Shown piece by piece: positions 45,595 through 54,825 of a stretch of DNA of 64,000 nucleotides. Position numbers and translations under genes: made by a program. Each line of letters opens with the position of its first letter. The first letter of the stretch is position 1. Source of the stretch: Ferruginibacter sp. (lineage in GTDB: Bacteria; Bacteroidota; Bacteroidia; Chitinophagales; Chitinophagaceae). The notes under the pieces were generated by a model. It had not been told where the DNA came from, searched no databases, and was given only the letters and a program-made list of their open reading frames with translations. The stretch covers positions 62,001 to 126,000 of the forward strand of contig JAURKC010000030.1 of NCBI GenBank assembly GCA_030831945.1. The letters are read 5' to 3'.

Positions 45595-46452
45595 TTATCT
45601 TTCTAATAGTTTAAAAAACTGGTCAAGCTGAGGTAAAACAACAATTCTTGTTCTACGGTTTGATTCCCTTCCTTCATTGGTTGTATTATCTGCAACCGGT
45701 TTGAATTCAGCTCTTCCTGCTGCAGTCATTCGAGTTGGATCTAGGCCATATTGTTTTTGTAAAATACGAACTATAGTAGTTGCTCTTTTAACACTTAGAT
45801 CCCAGTTGTCAAGTAATACAGGGTTTTTAAAGGCTACACTATCAGTATGACCTTCCACCATGAACTCGATAGTAGGTTGGTTTTTCAATACGGTAGCTAC
45901 TTTTCCAAGCACCTCTTTTGCTCTGTCTGTTACATCATAGCTTCCACTTTTGAATAATAATTTATCTGAAATGTCAATGTACACTACTCCTTTTTCAACT
46001 TTGATATTGATATCCTTGTCATCCATATTGCCGATCGCACCTTTTAAATTAGTTACCAAAGCAAGATTTAAAGAATCTTTTCTATTAAGTGCTGATTGAA
46101 GACCTTGGATATAAGCATCTTTTGAACCAATATTTTCAAGAGATTTTTTAATACTCTCTGCTTGAGAACCTGAGATTACCGATAGGTTTTCTAACTGCTT
46201 CAAGGCTTGGTTATTATTGTCTTTAAGAAAACCAATCTGTTTTTTAAGGCTTTCTATCTCTGCCTCAAGAACTGCTCTTTTTCTGAGATTTTCATTATTA
46301 GTGTTGTCACAGCTTTTTAAAGCTTCTTGTAGCGCTAAATGTTCCGTTTGTAATTGTACATAACGAAATTGTTCTGCTTGTAATATTTTCTTACTTACGC
46401 AAGATGAAAATAAAAGAGCACAAGAAATTCCAAATAGAATAATTTTTTTCAT
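45595..46452 (-). CDS. OmpA-family lipoprotein with long coiled coil
   Basis: The 285-residue product has a lipoprotein signal (LLFSSCVSK, Cys at about 18), then a long helical coiled coil (about 25-150, heptads such as LEAEIESLKKQIGFLKDNNNQAL). The C-terminal peptidoglycan-binding OmpA domain has FMVEGHTDSVAF (about 197-208), LSVKRATTIVRIL and the final NRRTRIVVLPQLD. It likely spans from the outer membrane to peptidoglycan. A TAACTTCG sequence with TTTG 20 bp upstream may be its promoter. It has no beta-barrel part, so it is not a porin. Confidence 0.88.
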   Translation of the reverse strand: MKKIILFGISCALLFSSCVSKKILQAEQFRYVQLQTEHLALQEALKSCDNTNNENLRKRAVLEAEIESLKKQIGFLKDNNNQALKQLENLSVISGSQAESIKKSLENIGSKDAYIQGLQSALNRKDSLNLALVTNLKGAIGNMDDKDINIKVEKGVVYIDISDKLLFKSGSYDVTDRAKEVLGKVATVLKNQPTIEFMVEGHTDSVAFKNPVLLDNWDLSVKRATTIVRILQKQYGLDPTRMTAAGRAEFKPVADNTTNEGRESNRRTRIVVLPQLDQFFKLLER

Positions 46453-46576
46453 TTTAATTAGATTTGATTTTGCTGAAAGCGAAGTTATTTGAATACCATT
46501 AAAAAAACAAATGAATCAATTTCAACTCTTTTTTGCTTTAAATGCGGGTTTAACCTACCTTTTAATGCCTTTGATT

Positions 46577-48976
46577 TTAGGTAAGTGCTATATCAATTAC
46601 CTGTTGCATTGTTTTTACATAGTGAAATTTAATCCCTTTTATAAACAGGGGGTTAATATCAATAACATCTTTTTCGTTTTGCCAACACATGATAATTTCT
46701 TTTAGACCAGCCCTTTTCGCTGCTAATACTTTTTCCTTGATACCGCCAACGGGTAATACCTGACCTCTAAGTGTAATCTCTCCAGTCATTGCCAAGTAGG
46801 GCTTTATTTTTCTTCCAGTAAATGCACTTGCCAAGGCAGTCATCATAGTGATACCCGCACTAGGTCCATCTTTTGGCACAGCTCCCTCAGGTACATGTAT
46901 ATGAATATTTTTAGTATTGAACATTTCTGGGTCAATATTCATCTTTTTTGCATTTACCTGAAGCCAAGTATAAGCTGTAGAAGCACTTTCCTTCATTACA
47001 TTACCAAGATTTCCAGTCATCTTTAATTCTCCTTTACCCTCGCTCAAACTGATTTCAATAAATAAAATATCTCCCCCAACATAGGTCCAAGCAAGTCCAA
47101 CGGCTACTCCAGCCATGTTAGCAATTTTATACATTTCATTGCTAAATCGGGGCTTACCTAAAATCTTTTCAAAATCTATCTGGGTAAGCGTAGCCTTTAA
47201 TTTCCCTTTGGTTGCATATTGTTTAGCCAGATTTCTCATGATAGCTGCTAGCTGTCTATCTAAATCCCTTACACCACTTTCTCTTGTATAGTCCTCTATA
47301 ATTTTTTCTAAAATCTTATCACTTACTTTAATATTTACTTCTTTGAGACCATGCGCTTCCTTTTGTTTTGGCAAAAGATGTTGTCTAGCAATTTCAATTT
47401 TTTCTTCCACTGCATATCCACTCAAATCAATGATTTCAAGTCGGTCCCTTAAAGCAGGTTGAATGTTATTGATATTATTTGCGGTAGCAATAAATAATAC
47501 TTTGCTTAAGTCATATTCAAGCTCTAAGTAATTATCATAAAAGGTATTGTTTTGTTCAGGATCCAGCACTTCCAATAGGGCAGAAGAGGGGTCGCCACGG
47601 TGGTCATTACCCACTTTATCAATTTCATCCAATATCATTACAGGATTACTACTTTTTATTTTCCTGATAGATTGGATAATTCTTCCAGGCATTGCTCCAA
47701 TATAGGTTTTACGATGACCTCTGATTTCACTTTCATCATGTAATCCGCCAAGGCTAACTCTCACATATTTGCGGGCTATTGCATGAGCAATACTTTTTCC
47801 TAAACTAGTTTTACCAATTCCGGGAGGGCCAACAAAACAAAGGATAGGACTTTTCATGTCTCCTTTTAGTTTCAAAACAGCAAGATATTCTAGTATGCGC
47901 TCTTTAATTTTATGCATACCATAATGATCATGATCTAATATTTTTTTAGCTTTTTTTAAGTCGTAGGAGTCAGGAGTATAATCTTCCCACGGCAGATCAA
48001 GCATAAGATCAAGGTGATTGTATACCACAGAGTAATCTGGTGTACTAGGATGCATTCTTTCTAATTTTTCAGCTCCTTTATGGAACATTTCCATCGCAGG
48101 TTTTGGCCATTTTTTTCCTTCTGCTTTTTTGAGCATTTCTTTTACTTCCGCCACATTATCTCCACCCAATTCCTCTTTGATGGCCTTCATTTGCTGTTGC
48201 AAAAAATACTCTCTTTGTTGTTTATCAAGCTCCGCACGAGTTTTGTTGGTCACCTTGTTTTTAAGTTCGGTGTACTGTAACTCCGTTTGCATTAAATTCA
48301 TTAGTAGTTCGGCTCTTTCCTTGATATTATTGATTACCAACAACCGTTGTTTATTCTTGATATCACTATTTAAATTACTACTAACAAAATGAATTAGAAA
48401 TACCGGGTTTTCTATGTTCTTGAGTATAATCGCAGCCTCACTTGGAAGGTTAGGTGAAATTTGTACAATTTGTCCAGCTAGATCTTTTATACTTCCTACC
48501 ATGGCATTGAAATCCTTATCATCAGTCAAAACTTCTTCTTCTAGTGTCTGGATCTTGGCTTTGAAATAAGGGTCCTCGCAGGTAATTTTATCTATTTTAA
48601 AACGTTTTTTTCCTTGGATGATGATGGTAGTTCCACCATCTGGCATTTTAATCAGTTTAGCAATTTTTGCTACAGTGCCAATTTCTTCCAAATCAGCAAT
48701 AGTAGGTTCTTCTACGGTACTGTCTTTTTGTGCTATAACTCCTATCAATTTGTCAGCCTTATAGGCATCAGTTACGGCCTTAATACTTTTATCCCGTCCT
48801 ACGGTAATTGGTAAAACTACTCCAGGAAATAAAACCGTATTGCGTAAGGGTAGCAGGGGTAATTCGTCTGGAATGACCAGTGTGTCTGAATCTTCGCTGT
48901 CATCTTCATTCAGAGGTATGATCGGCATAAACTCCATTTCTTCCTCAGGGCCCTGCAAATAAATGTTTTTATTCAT
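46577..48976 (-). CDS. lon: ATP-dependent protease Lon
   Basis: The 799-residue product has the LON substrate-binding domain (LPLLPLRNTVLFPGVVLPITVGRDKSI, about 39-65), a coiled-coil linker, Walker A GPPGIGKTSLGKSIA (about 391-405), Walker B PVMILDEIDKVG and the catalytic serine-lysine pair in PKDGPSAGITMMTALAS (about 693-709) and KEKVLAAKRAG. It degrades misfolded and regulatory proteins in the cytoplasm. A further plus-strand frame inside its 3' end (46511-46705) is a shadow. Its divergent neighbour is cca. Confidence 0.97.
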   Translation of the reverse strand: MNKNIYLQGPEEEMEFMPIIPLNEDDSEDSDTLVIPDELPLLPLRNTVLFPGVVLPITVGRDKSIKAVTDAYKADKLIGVIAQKDSTVEEPTIADLEEIGTVAKIAKLIKMPDGGTTIIIQGKKRFKIDKITCEDPYFKAKIQTLEEEVLTDDKDFNAMVGSIKDLAGQIVQISPNLPSEAAIILKNIENPVFLIHFVSSNLNSDIKNKQRLLVINNIKERAELLMNLMQTELQYTELKNKVTNKTRAELDKQQREYFLQQQMKAIKEELGGDNVAEVKEMLKKAEGKKWPKPAMEMFHKGAEKLERMHPSTPDYSVVYNHLDLMLDLPWEDYTPDSYDLKKAKKILDHDHYGMHKIKERILEYLAVLKLKGDMKSPILCFVGPPGIGKTSLGKSIAHAIARKYVRVSLGGLHDESEIRGHRKTYIGAMPGRIIQSIRKIKSSNPVMILDEIDKVGNDHRGDPSSALLEVLDPEQNNTFYDNYLELEYDLSKVLFIATANNINNIQPALRDRLEIIDLSGYAVEEKIEIARQHLLPKQKEAHGLKEVNIKVSDKILEKIIEDYTRESGVRDLDRQLAAIMRNLAKQYATKGKLKATLTQIDFEKILGKPRFSNEMYKIANMAGVAVGLAWTYVGGDILFIEISLSEGKGELKMTGNLGNVMKESASTAYTWLQVNAKKMNIDPEMFNTKNIHIHVPEGAVPKDGPSAGITMMTALASAFTGRKIKPYLAMTGEITLRGQVLPVGGIKEKVLAAKRAGLKEIIMCWQNEKDVIDINPLFIKGIKFHYVKTMQQVIDIALT

Positions 48977-49178
48977 ATTTTTTTTAATGTATAGTCAAAA
49001 TGTCAAACTTCCTATTTCAGATGGTTTGTTTTCATTGGTGGGGTATATTGGCAACATTAGTGCCGAAAGGATAATAAATTACATTTTGGGGAAACTTGTT
49101 TTCAAAACTAGTGTTTTTGACCGATTAAATAGAACCATCAAATAAATTAGCTCACCATTACATATGGATCATAGGGCT

Positions 49179-49186
49179 TATTTTTG
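49179..49186 (+). promoter_or_regulatory. Promoter -7 element of cca (TATTTTTG)
   Basis: This is a TAnnTTTG match ending 6 nt before the cca ATG at 49193. It overlaps the alternative TTG start at 49184, so the later ATG is preferred. A leaderless message is predicted. Confidence 0.55.
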
Positions 49187-49192
49187 CAGCCT

Positions 49193-50599
49193 ATGTACAT
49201 CCATTGTTCGGATCAAGAATTAGTATTGTTGAAAAAGATTGCTGAGGCTGCTGAAGCCTTGGGTGTTCCTTGTTATTTGATTGGAGGATTTGTTAGAGAT
49301 AAAATTATCGGCAGACCCACAAAAGATATTGATATCGTTTGTTTGGGTGATGGAATTGAATTGGCCAATGAAGTCTCCAAGCATTTTAAACCGAAACCTT
49401 CCGTTAGTTTTTTTAAAAACTTTGGTACAGCTCAAATAAGGTTAGCAGATATTGACATTGAGTTTGTGGGAGCTAGAAAGGAAAGTTATCAACTTGACAG
49501 TCGAAACCCCGTGGTTTTAGAGGGTACTTTAGCGGATGATCAAAACCGACGTGACTTTACCATCAATGCACTTGCCATTAGTTTAAATAAGGCTGATTAT
49601 GGTGAGTTGATTGATCCCTTTAACGGAATCAGCGATTTGGGCAAAAAAGTATTACAAACCCCTTTAGATCCCCATATCACCTTCAGTGACGATCCGCTTC
49701 GTATGATGAGGGCTATCCGTTTTGCCACTCAGTTGAATTTTTTAATTGAGGAAAAAGCCTTTACTGCCATACAACAAAATGCCGAACGCATAAAGATTGT
49801 TAGTGGAGAAAGAATAGCAGATGAATTAAATAAAATTTTAAGTTGCAAAAAACCTTCAATAGGATTCGATCTTTTATATAAAAGTGGACTACTAAAAATC
49901 ATTTTTCCTCAAATGGTTGATTTAGCTGGTGCTGAATATATCGATGGAAAGGGCCATAAAGATAATTTCTATCATACTTTACAGGTAGTAGATAATATTT
50001 GTGAACTTACAGATGACCTTTGGTTGAGATGGGCAGCTGTTTTGCATGATATTGCTAAACCCGTCACTAAAAAATTTGAGGTGGGGCATGGCTGGACCTT
50101 TCATGGACATGAGGTTTTGGGCGGTAGGATGGTACCTAAAATTTTTACCCAATTGAAATTACCTCAGAATGAAAAAATGAAGTTTGTTCGTAAATTAGTG
50201 GAATTGCATTTAAGGCCCATTAGTCTTACGAAAGACAATATAACCGACGCAGCTATTAGAAGATTGTTATTTGATGCGGGTGAAGATTTTGATGCGCTCA
50301 TGCTACTTTGTAGTGCCGATATCACCTCGAAAAATAAGCAAAAGGTAAAACGCTTTTTAGAGAATTTTGAAATGGTGAAGATTAGATGTGCCGAAGTAGA
50401 AGCGAGTGACCAGTTGAGAAACTGGCAGCCGCCCATTACCGGAGAAATGATTATGGAAAGATTTAATCTTCCACCTGGTAAGACAATCGGAGATTTAAAG
50501 AATGCGATTCGAGAAGCAATTCTAGATGGAGTAATTCCAAATAACTATGATGCAGCACTTGATTTTATGCTAAAAAAAGCATCTGAACTTGGATTATAA
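49193..50599 (+). CDS. cca: CCA tRNA nucleotidyltransferase with HD domain
   Basis: The 468-residue product has the nucleotidyltransferase head GGFVRDKIIGRPTKDIDIV (DxD metal ligands, about 32-50), the RRDFTINALA motif (about 121-130) and DDPLRMMRAIRFATQL (about 161-176). A C-terminal HD domain (WAAVLHDIAKP, GHGWTFHGHEVLG) covers about residues 280-350. It adds or repairs the 3' CCA of tRNAs. The HD part suggests a phosphohydrolase activity as in E. coli Cca, and marks it as a Bacteroidota/Firmicutes-type fusion. The start at ATG 49193 is chosen from the promoter position. Confidence 0.95.
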   Translation: MYIHCSDQELVLLKKIAEAAEALGVPCYLIGGFVRDKIIGRPTKDIDIVCLGDGIELANEVSKHFKPKPSVSFFKNFGTAQIRLADIDIEFVGARKESYQLDSRNPVVLEGTLADDQNRRDFTINALAISLNKADYGELIDPFNGISDLGKKVLQTPLDPHITFSDDPLRMMRAIRFATQLNFLIEEKAFTAIQQNAERIKIVSGERIADELNKILSCKKPSIGFDLLYKSGLLKIIFPQMVDLAGAEYIDGKGHKDNFYHTLQVVDNICELTDDLWLRWAAVLHDIAKPVTKKFEVGHGWTFHGHEVLGGRMVPKIFTQLKLPQNEKMKFVRKLVELHLRPISLTKDNITDAAIRRLLFDAGEDFDALMLLCSADITSKNKQKVKRFLENFEMVKIRCAEVEASDQLRNWQPPITGEMIMERFNLPPGKTIGDLKNAIREAILDGVIPNNYDAALDFMLKKASELGL

Positions 50600-50659
50600 T
50601 CAATCATTTATTTCGGCATTCAAACCAATTCTTCAGAATAAATTATCATTTCTTATTGC

Positions 50660-50667
50660 TAAATTTG
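50660..50667 (+). promoter_or_regulatory. Promoter -7 element of the pRiA4b ORF-3-like gene (TAAATTTG)
   Basis: This is a TAnnTTTG match ending 4 nt before the ATG at 50672, predicting a leaderless message. I see no clear -33 TTG. Confidence 0.5.
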
Positions 50668-50671
50668 TACT

Positions 50672-51247
50672 ATGGCTATTCTACGTTTTAGGGTTTATTG
50701 GGAAGAGGATGAAATTATTTACAGAGATGTTGTGATTAAGCATACCCAAAAATTTTCGGACTTACATCTTTGTATTTTGAAGGGATATGAATTTGATAGT
50801 AAGCATCAAGCTACCTTTTATCGTAGCAATGATAGTTGGCTAAGGGGAAGAGAGATTTCGCTAGAAAAATATGATGATAAAGTTTATAAGGTGGAACCTC
50901 TATTAATGGAAGAGGTTACTTTAGGGTCGGAAATAAAGGATCCTAATCAAAAATTTATTTATGTCTATGATTTTAATAAGGCTTGGACTTTTATGGTGGA
51001 GCTGATTAATGTTGATAAAGAAGAGAATAAAAAAATAACCTATCCTGCTTGTATTCGTTCTGAAGGAATTGCTCCTTCTCAATATGGTACCAAAGGGTTG
51101 GTGGATAGCCGATTGGCTGAGGTGGAGGAAAAATATGATTTAAATTCAGCTGCTATGTTAGAAGGGTTTAGTGAAGAAGATGAGGATGGAAATGCTACTG
51201 GGTCAGAAGAAGACTCATCCACAGATTCGACTTCAGAGGAATATTAA
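50672..51247 (+). CDS. pRiA4b ORF-3-like (IS1096 passenger-type) protein
   Basis: The 191-residue product matches the plasmid pRiA4b ORF-3 family: FRVYWEEDEIIYRDVVIKHTQKFSDLHLCILKGYEFDSKHQATFYRS (split over about 6-52) and FIYVYDFNKAWTFMVELI (about 94-111). The C-terminus (about 160-191) is a very acidic Ser/Asp/Glu tail. The family was named for a plasmid ORF and an IS-carried passenger gene, but it is also widespread as a chromosomal gene. There are no terminal repeats here, so I see no evidence of a mobile element. The function is unknown. Confidence 0.8.
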   Translation: MAILRFRVYWEEDEIIYRDVVIKHTQKFSDLHLCILKGYEFDSKHQATFYRSNDSWLRGREISLEKYDDKVYKVEPLLMEEVTLGSEIKDPNQKFIYVYDFNKAWTFMVELINVDKEENKKITYPACIRSEGIAPSQYGTKGLVDSRLAEVEEKYDLNSAAMLEGFSEEDEDGNATGSEEDSSTDSTSEEY

Positions 51248-51350
51248 ATTCCGATAAATGTTGATGCAATTGTTTTTGAAGCTAATTCAAGGAATAGGAG
51301 TGATCTAAAAAAACTCCCTTTTAGTAATCGATTTTTTCTTTAATAAATGA

Positions 51351-51358
51351 TAGGTTTG
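51351..51358 (+). promoter_or_regulatory. Promoter -7 element of miaA (TAGGTTTG)
   Basis: This is a TAnnTTTG match 13 nt before the ATG at 51372, giving a leader of about 9 nt. Confidence 0.45.
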
Positions 51359-51371
51359 TTAGGCGTGCGTT

Positions 51372-52265
51372 ATGAATAAAACTTGTATTGTGATATCTGG
51401 CCCGACTGCAGTTGGTAAAACTTCTCTTGCTATTTCTGTAGCAAAACATTTCTCCACTCAAATTATTTCTTCTGATAGCCGTCAATGCTATAAAGAATTA
51501 ACTATTGGGGTAGCTAAACCTTCCCAAGATGAATTAGCTGCTGTTCCACATCATTTTATCAATTCGCATTCTATTCATGAAAATGTAAATGCAGCAGTAT
51601 TTGAAAAATATGCCCTTGAAAAAGTGCAGGAAATATTTTCAAAAACCGATGTAGCTGTAATAGTAGGTGGGACTGGATTGTATACCAAAACTTTTTGTGA
51701 AGGCATTGACCCAGTGCCAATTATTTCACCAGGTATCCGAGAGGATATTATCAGTAATTATGAAAAAGGTGGATTGGAATGGCTACAGGCAGAAGTGAAA
51801 AAAAATGATCCATTCTATTTTTCAAAAGGAGAGATTCATAATCCGCATAGATTAATTCGTGCGTTGGAAGTGGTCATGTCATCAGGAAAATCTATTCTTG
51901 AATTTCAAACTAAAAAAAGTCAGCCCCGAGATTTTAAAATTATTGCCATTGGTTTGGAATTACCTAGAGAACAACTTTACCAACGAATTAATAGTAGAGT
52001 AGATCAAATGATTCTTGATGGATTAGAAGAAGAGGTAAGAAGTTTAATAAACTATCAATCCTTGAATGCTTTACAGACAGTAGGTTACAGGGAGCTGTTT
52101 GATTGTTTTTCTGAAAAAATATCTTTGCAAGAAGCTATAGAATTGATCAAAACTAGTACAAGGCATTATGCCAAGCGACAAATGACTTGGTTTAAAAAGG
52201 ATACCACCATTCAATGGACCTCTCCAGATATAGAGAAAGTTTTAAAACTTATTTTAAGAAATTAA
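51372..52265 (+). CDS. miaA: tRNA dimethylallyltransferase
   Basis: The 297-residue product has the P-loop ISGPTAVGKTSLAISVAK (about 8-25), SSDSRQCYKELTIGVAKPS (about 35-53), VGGTGLYTKTFCEG (about 97-110) and TVGYRELFDC (about 237-246), the MiaA signatures. It transfers dimethylallyl to A37 of tRNAs that read U-starting codons, making i6A, the substrate of MiaB (41762-43195). It converges with the FadL-type gene, with 4 bp between the stop codons. Confidence 0.96.
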   Translation: MNKTCIVISGPTAVGKTSLAISVAKHFSTQIISSDSRQCYKELTIGVAKPSQDELAAVPHHFINSHSIHENVNAAVFEKYALEKVQEIFSKTDVAVIVGGTGLYTKTFCEGIDPVPIISPGIREDIISNYEKGGLEWLQAEVKKNDPFYFSKGEIHNPHRLIRALEVVMSSGKSILEFQTKKSQPRDFKIIAIGLELPREQLYQRINSRVDQMILDGLEEEVRSLINYQSLNALQTVGYRELFDCFSEKISLQEAIELIKTSTRHYAKRQMTWFKKDTTIQWTSPDIEKVLKLILRN

Positions 52266-52269
52266 AAAG

Positions 52270-53814
52270 TTAAAATTTACAACCAACACTTAAAATAATA
52301 TTCCCTAGTTTGTTATCGATTGTTGCAAAAGTATTGGATCGGTCTTGTAAACGGTAGGCAAAATTTACATCTTTTTTCATTGAGTAAACATAGGTTAGGT
52401 CAATAAAAATCCCTTTATGTCGATAGCCAATACCACCACTTATCAATGCTTGGTGCGCTTTTATTTCATTATCTTGATAGGGATTAGTATAGTAGGCAAA
52501 ACCTAGTCTAGTCATCAAGGTATTAAATTTTAGTTCACCTCCCAATCGAAAATTGAAGTTCCCTTTGTACTGGTTTTTTATCACATTGTTGAGTGATTGG
52601 TAATAGGTCTTATCATCAGTAGTTGGGTTTTCATTGGCACTATAAAAATTAGATCCTTTGTGATTTACATATTCAATATCAGCTGTCAAAAATCCTTTTT
52701 GTTTTCTAACATCTTCAATTTCATTGAATACGTAGCTTCCACTTACCATCATTTTTATAGGGGTTGTCATACTGTATTTACTTTCACCTGCTTGGTCATT
52801 GGTAAAGGTAAGAGAAGACACTTTTTGAAGGCCTCCGTAATTTTCTGTGTTAGCAGTTAAAGAGGAAGTTCTAGTATCTTTTAAAGTAACCATGTAAGTA
52901 GGCGTATGGAGCGCAAAACCTAATCTTACATGTTCAGTTGGTTTATAAATGATTCCTATTTTAGCATTAACTCCAGCACCACTAGTGGTATACTCATCTG
53001 TATAAGTAAAGGAATCGAATTTATTTAATTTATTGGAAGAAGTGTCGTTTTCTTGAAAGGTACTGTTGCTGCTGTAATTCATCATTGGAATACCCATACT
53101 AATTCCAAATAAAAATTTGTCCTTTTTATTGACTGCATAACCCAATGCTAATTCATATTGAGCACCTTTGGTATCCAAAGTACTTTGTTGTTTTAAAGCT
53201 TGTCCAGCATCTAGTAGATTTTCAGGTAGGCCTCTTACTTGCAAATTTCCATTGACTCTAAAAGTGTCTACCAAATAGGTGTATAAGGCGGGTGCAGCTC
53301 CATAAGCATAGTTTCGGCTATTGAGCACATTATCAATACTTAATCCACTTTTTGCGACCTGCTCAGCCCATTTTTCGCTGTAGGAACTATAATTGTTTAA
53401 TCCATTGTATTGAATGGTATTATTGTAATTAGCAGTTTGAGTAAATGCTAGGCTAATGGCCTGGCTGGTAGCAGGTTGGTAACGGCTAGGAGTGCCATAA
53501 ACGAATCCTATTGGACCCATACCAAAACTGTTCGATTGGTTATTGTTGCTGCTACTTCTGAAATTTGACCGGTTAGTATTCATTAAAAATCCAGGGGTAA
53601 AAACAAACTCACCTGTTTTGTAATTACCAAGTCCTGCGGGATTAACAAAATTAGCTGTGATATCTCCACCTAATGAACCCATTGCACCTCCTATGGCCAT
53701 ATTTCTAGCTGTTCCATTTTGTGGGAAGAACGAAAAGCGCAAGGCATCTTCAGGTATCTGGGAAAATAATAAAGTGCTTATAAATAATGCCGGTAGCAGC
53801 AAAAATTTTTTCAT
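52270..53814 (-). CDS. FadL/OmpP1-type outer-membrane transport protein
   Basis: The 514-residue product has a signal peptide (MKKFLLLPALFISTLLFSQ) followed by the OmpP1 start FSFFPQNGTARNMAIGGAMGSLGGDITANFVNPAGLG (within about 30-65). Many amphipathic strands follow and the C-terminus ends in NIILSVGCKF, typical of outer-membrane barrels. Such proteins carry hydrophobic compounds across the outer membrane. The ATG at 53814 is chosen, since an upstream start at 53868 would put 18 polar residues before the signal peptide. It follows the Ser/Asn-rich lipoprotein gene by 79 bp on the same strand. Confidence 0.87.
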   Translation of the reverse strand: MKKFLLLPALFISTLLFSQIPEDALRFSFFPQNGTARNMAIGGAMGSLGGDITANFVNPAGLGNYKTGEFVFTPGFLMNTNRSNFRSSSNNNQSNSFGMGPIGFVYGTPSRYQPATSQAISLAFTQTANYNNTIQYNGLNNYSSYSEKWAEQVAKSGLSIDNVLNSRNYAYGAAPALYTYLVDTFRVNGNLQVRGLPENLLDAGQALKQQSTLDTKGAQYELALGYAVNKKDKFLFGISMGIPMMNYSSNSTFQENDTSSNKLNKFDSFTYTDEYTTSGAGVNAKIGIIYKPTEHVRLGFALHTPTYMVTLKDTRTSSLTANTENYGGLQKVSSLTFTNDQAGESKYSMTTPIKMMVSGSYVFNEIEDVRKQKGFLTADIEYVNHKGSNFYSANENPTTDDKTYYQSLNNVIKNQYKGNFNFRLGGELKFNTLMTRLGFAYYTNPYQDNEIKAHQALISGGIGYRHKGIFIDLTYVYSMKKDVNFAYRLQDRSNTFATIDNKLGNIILSVGCKF

Positions 53815-53893
53815 TGTGGAGTGTTTAGCTTTGCAAGAAAAGGATTTAAAATCCATTAAAATGATCAAATGGTTTCAAAGTATCCCTAATTAA

Positions 53894-54553
53894 TTACCTG
53901 CCACCTCTTGAGGGTCGGGAAATAGTACCACTTGATGAAGAACTACTTCCGGATGAACTACTACTATTTGAAGTGTTCGTTGGCGGTGTATAGGTTCTTG
54001 TATTGTTAGAATTATTGTTATTATTATTGTAATTGCCCATATTATTATCAGGAGCAATAATCTGTCTGAGTATATTTCCAAGGGAGGAGTTACTATTGTT
54101 ATTATTATATTTTTCTGTTTTTGTCCTTACTCCAGTTTTATTATTAATCGAACCATAGTTAGTTGTAGGGCTATAACCACCTAAATTTTCCATTCTTGGA
54201 CTCGTATTTTTTGGAAGTACTGGAGAATAATAAATTGGGCTGTAAATGGGTGAATAATAAGAATTATAATAAGGAGAATAGTAATTATCGAATTTGTTAC
54301 CGTAATTATAAGTGTTATACCTGTAATCTTGATCGAAATTTCTCCAACGGGGATCATTGATACCCATTCTGATGACTCTATATTCTGGTTGGTAGATGAC
54401 TTCCTCCTCCCTAGTGGTTTCTACATAGGTTTCTACATAAGGCCTGGTGGGCGAATAGTAGACATCATCAGGGGTTTGCCCAGTTTTATAGAGGGTAGTG
54501 CAACTATTTAAAGCAATAATTAAAAGGATGAGTTGGGAGATTTTTGTTGCCAT
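53894..54553 (-). CDS. Ser/Asn-rich lipoprotein of unknown function
   Basis: The 219-residue product has a lipoprotein signal (ILLIIALNSCTTLY, Cys at about 18). A Tyr/Ser/Pro-rich middle with repeated YYSP units lies at about 90-110. Asn-rich segments follow (about 148-185), then a Ser-rich end (about 195-210). The Asn and Ser runs are coded by nearly uniform AAT/ATT-type triplets, so this may be a slippage-prone region. Residues about 48-80 (IYQPEYRVIRMGINDPRWRNF) look like a folded part. The function is unknown; the layout suggests a surface-exposed or secreted outer-membrane lipoprotein. Confidence 0.7.
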   Translation of the reverse strand: MATKISQLILLIIALNSCTTLYKTGQTPDDVYYSPTRPYVETYVETTREEEVIYQPEYRVIRMGINDPRWRNFDQDYRYNTYNYGNKFDNYYSPYYNSYYSPIYSPIYYSPVLPKNTSPRMENLGGYSPTTNYGSINNKTGVRTKTEKYNNNNSNSSLGNILRQIIAPDNNMGNYNNNNNNSNNTRTYTPPTNTSNSSSSSGSSSSSSGTISRPSRGGR

Positions 54554-54825
54554 GATAATTTGTTTAAAATTATTATAGAATGAAGTTACTACTTTTGTGC
54601 CGTTTTAGGTTATAAAGTATCCTTCCAAATTCTATGCCATTGATTAGTAGTAGGGAGGTAGTTTAATTGATTTTAATCTACCAAAACATTGAAATTACTG
54701 ATGGTTATTATTTCTTTCGATGAAAGTAAATGGCCTAGATTTTAGTAAATTGAGTGTTAAGTGTTGATTATATTAAAAGTTTAAAATATTTATTCATTTA
54801 AAAAACTGCCCGAAGGGGTCTAAAT

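Noticed and set aside
46511..46705. Plus-strand 64-codon frame at the 3' end of lon
   Set aside because: It overlaps the strongly supported lon gene, has no domain and no promoter element, and is a reverse-strand shadow.
48963..49145. Plus-strand 60-codon frame between lon and cca
   Set aside because: It overlaps the lon start, has low coding character and no homologue I recognise.
50672..51247. Mobile element suggested by the pRiA4b ORF-3 / IS1096 passenger family name
   Set aside because: No transposase, terminal inverted repeats or target duplications are seen. The family is common as an ordinary chromosomal gene.
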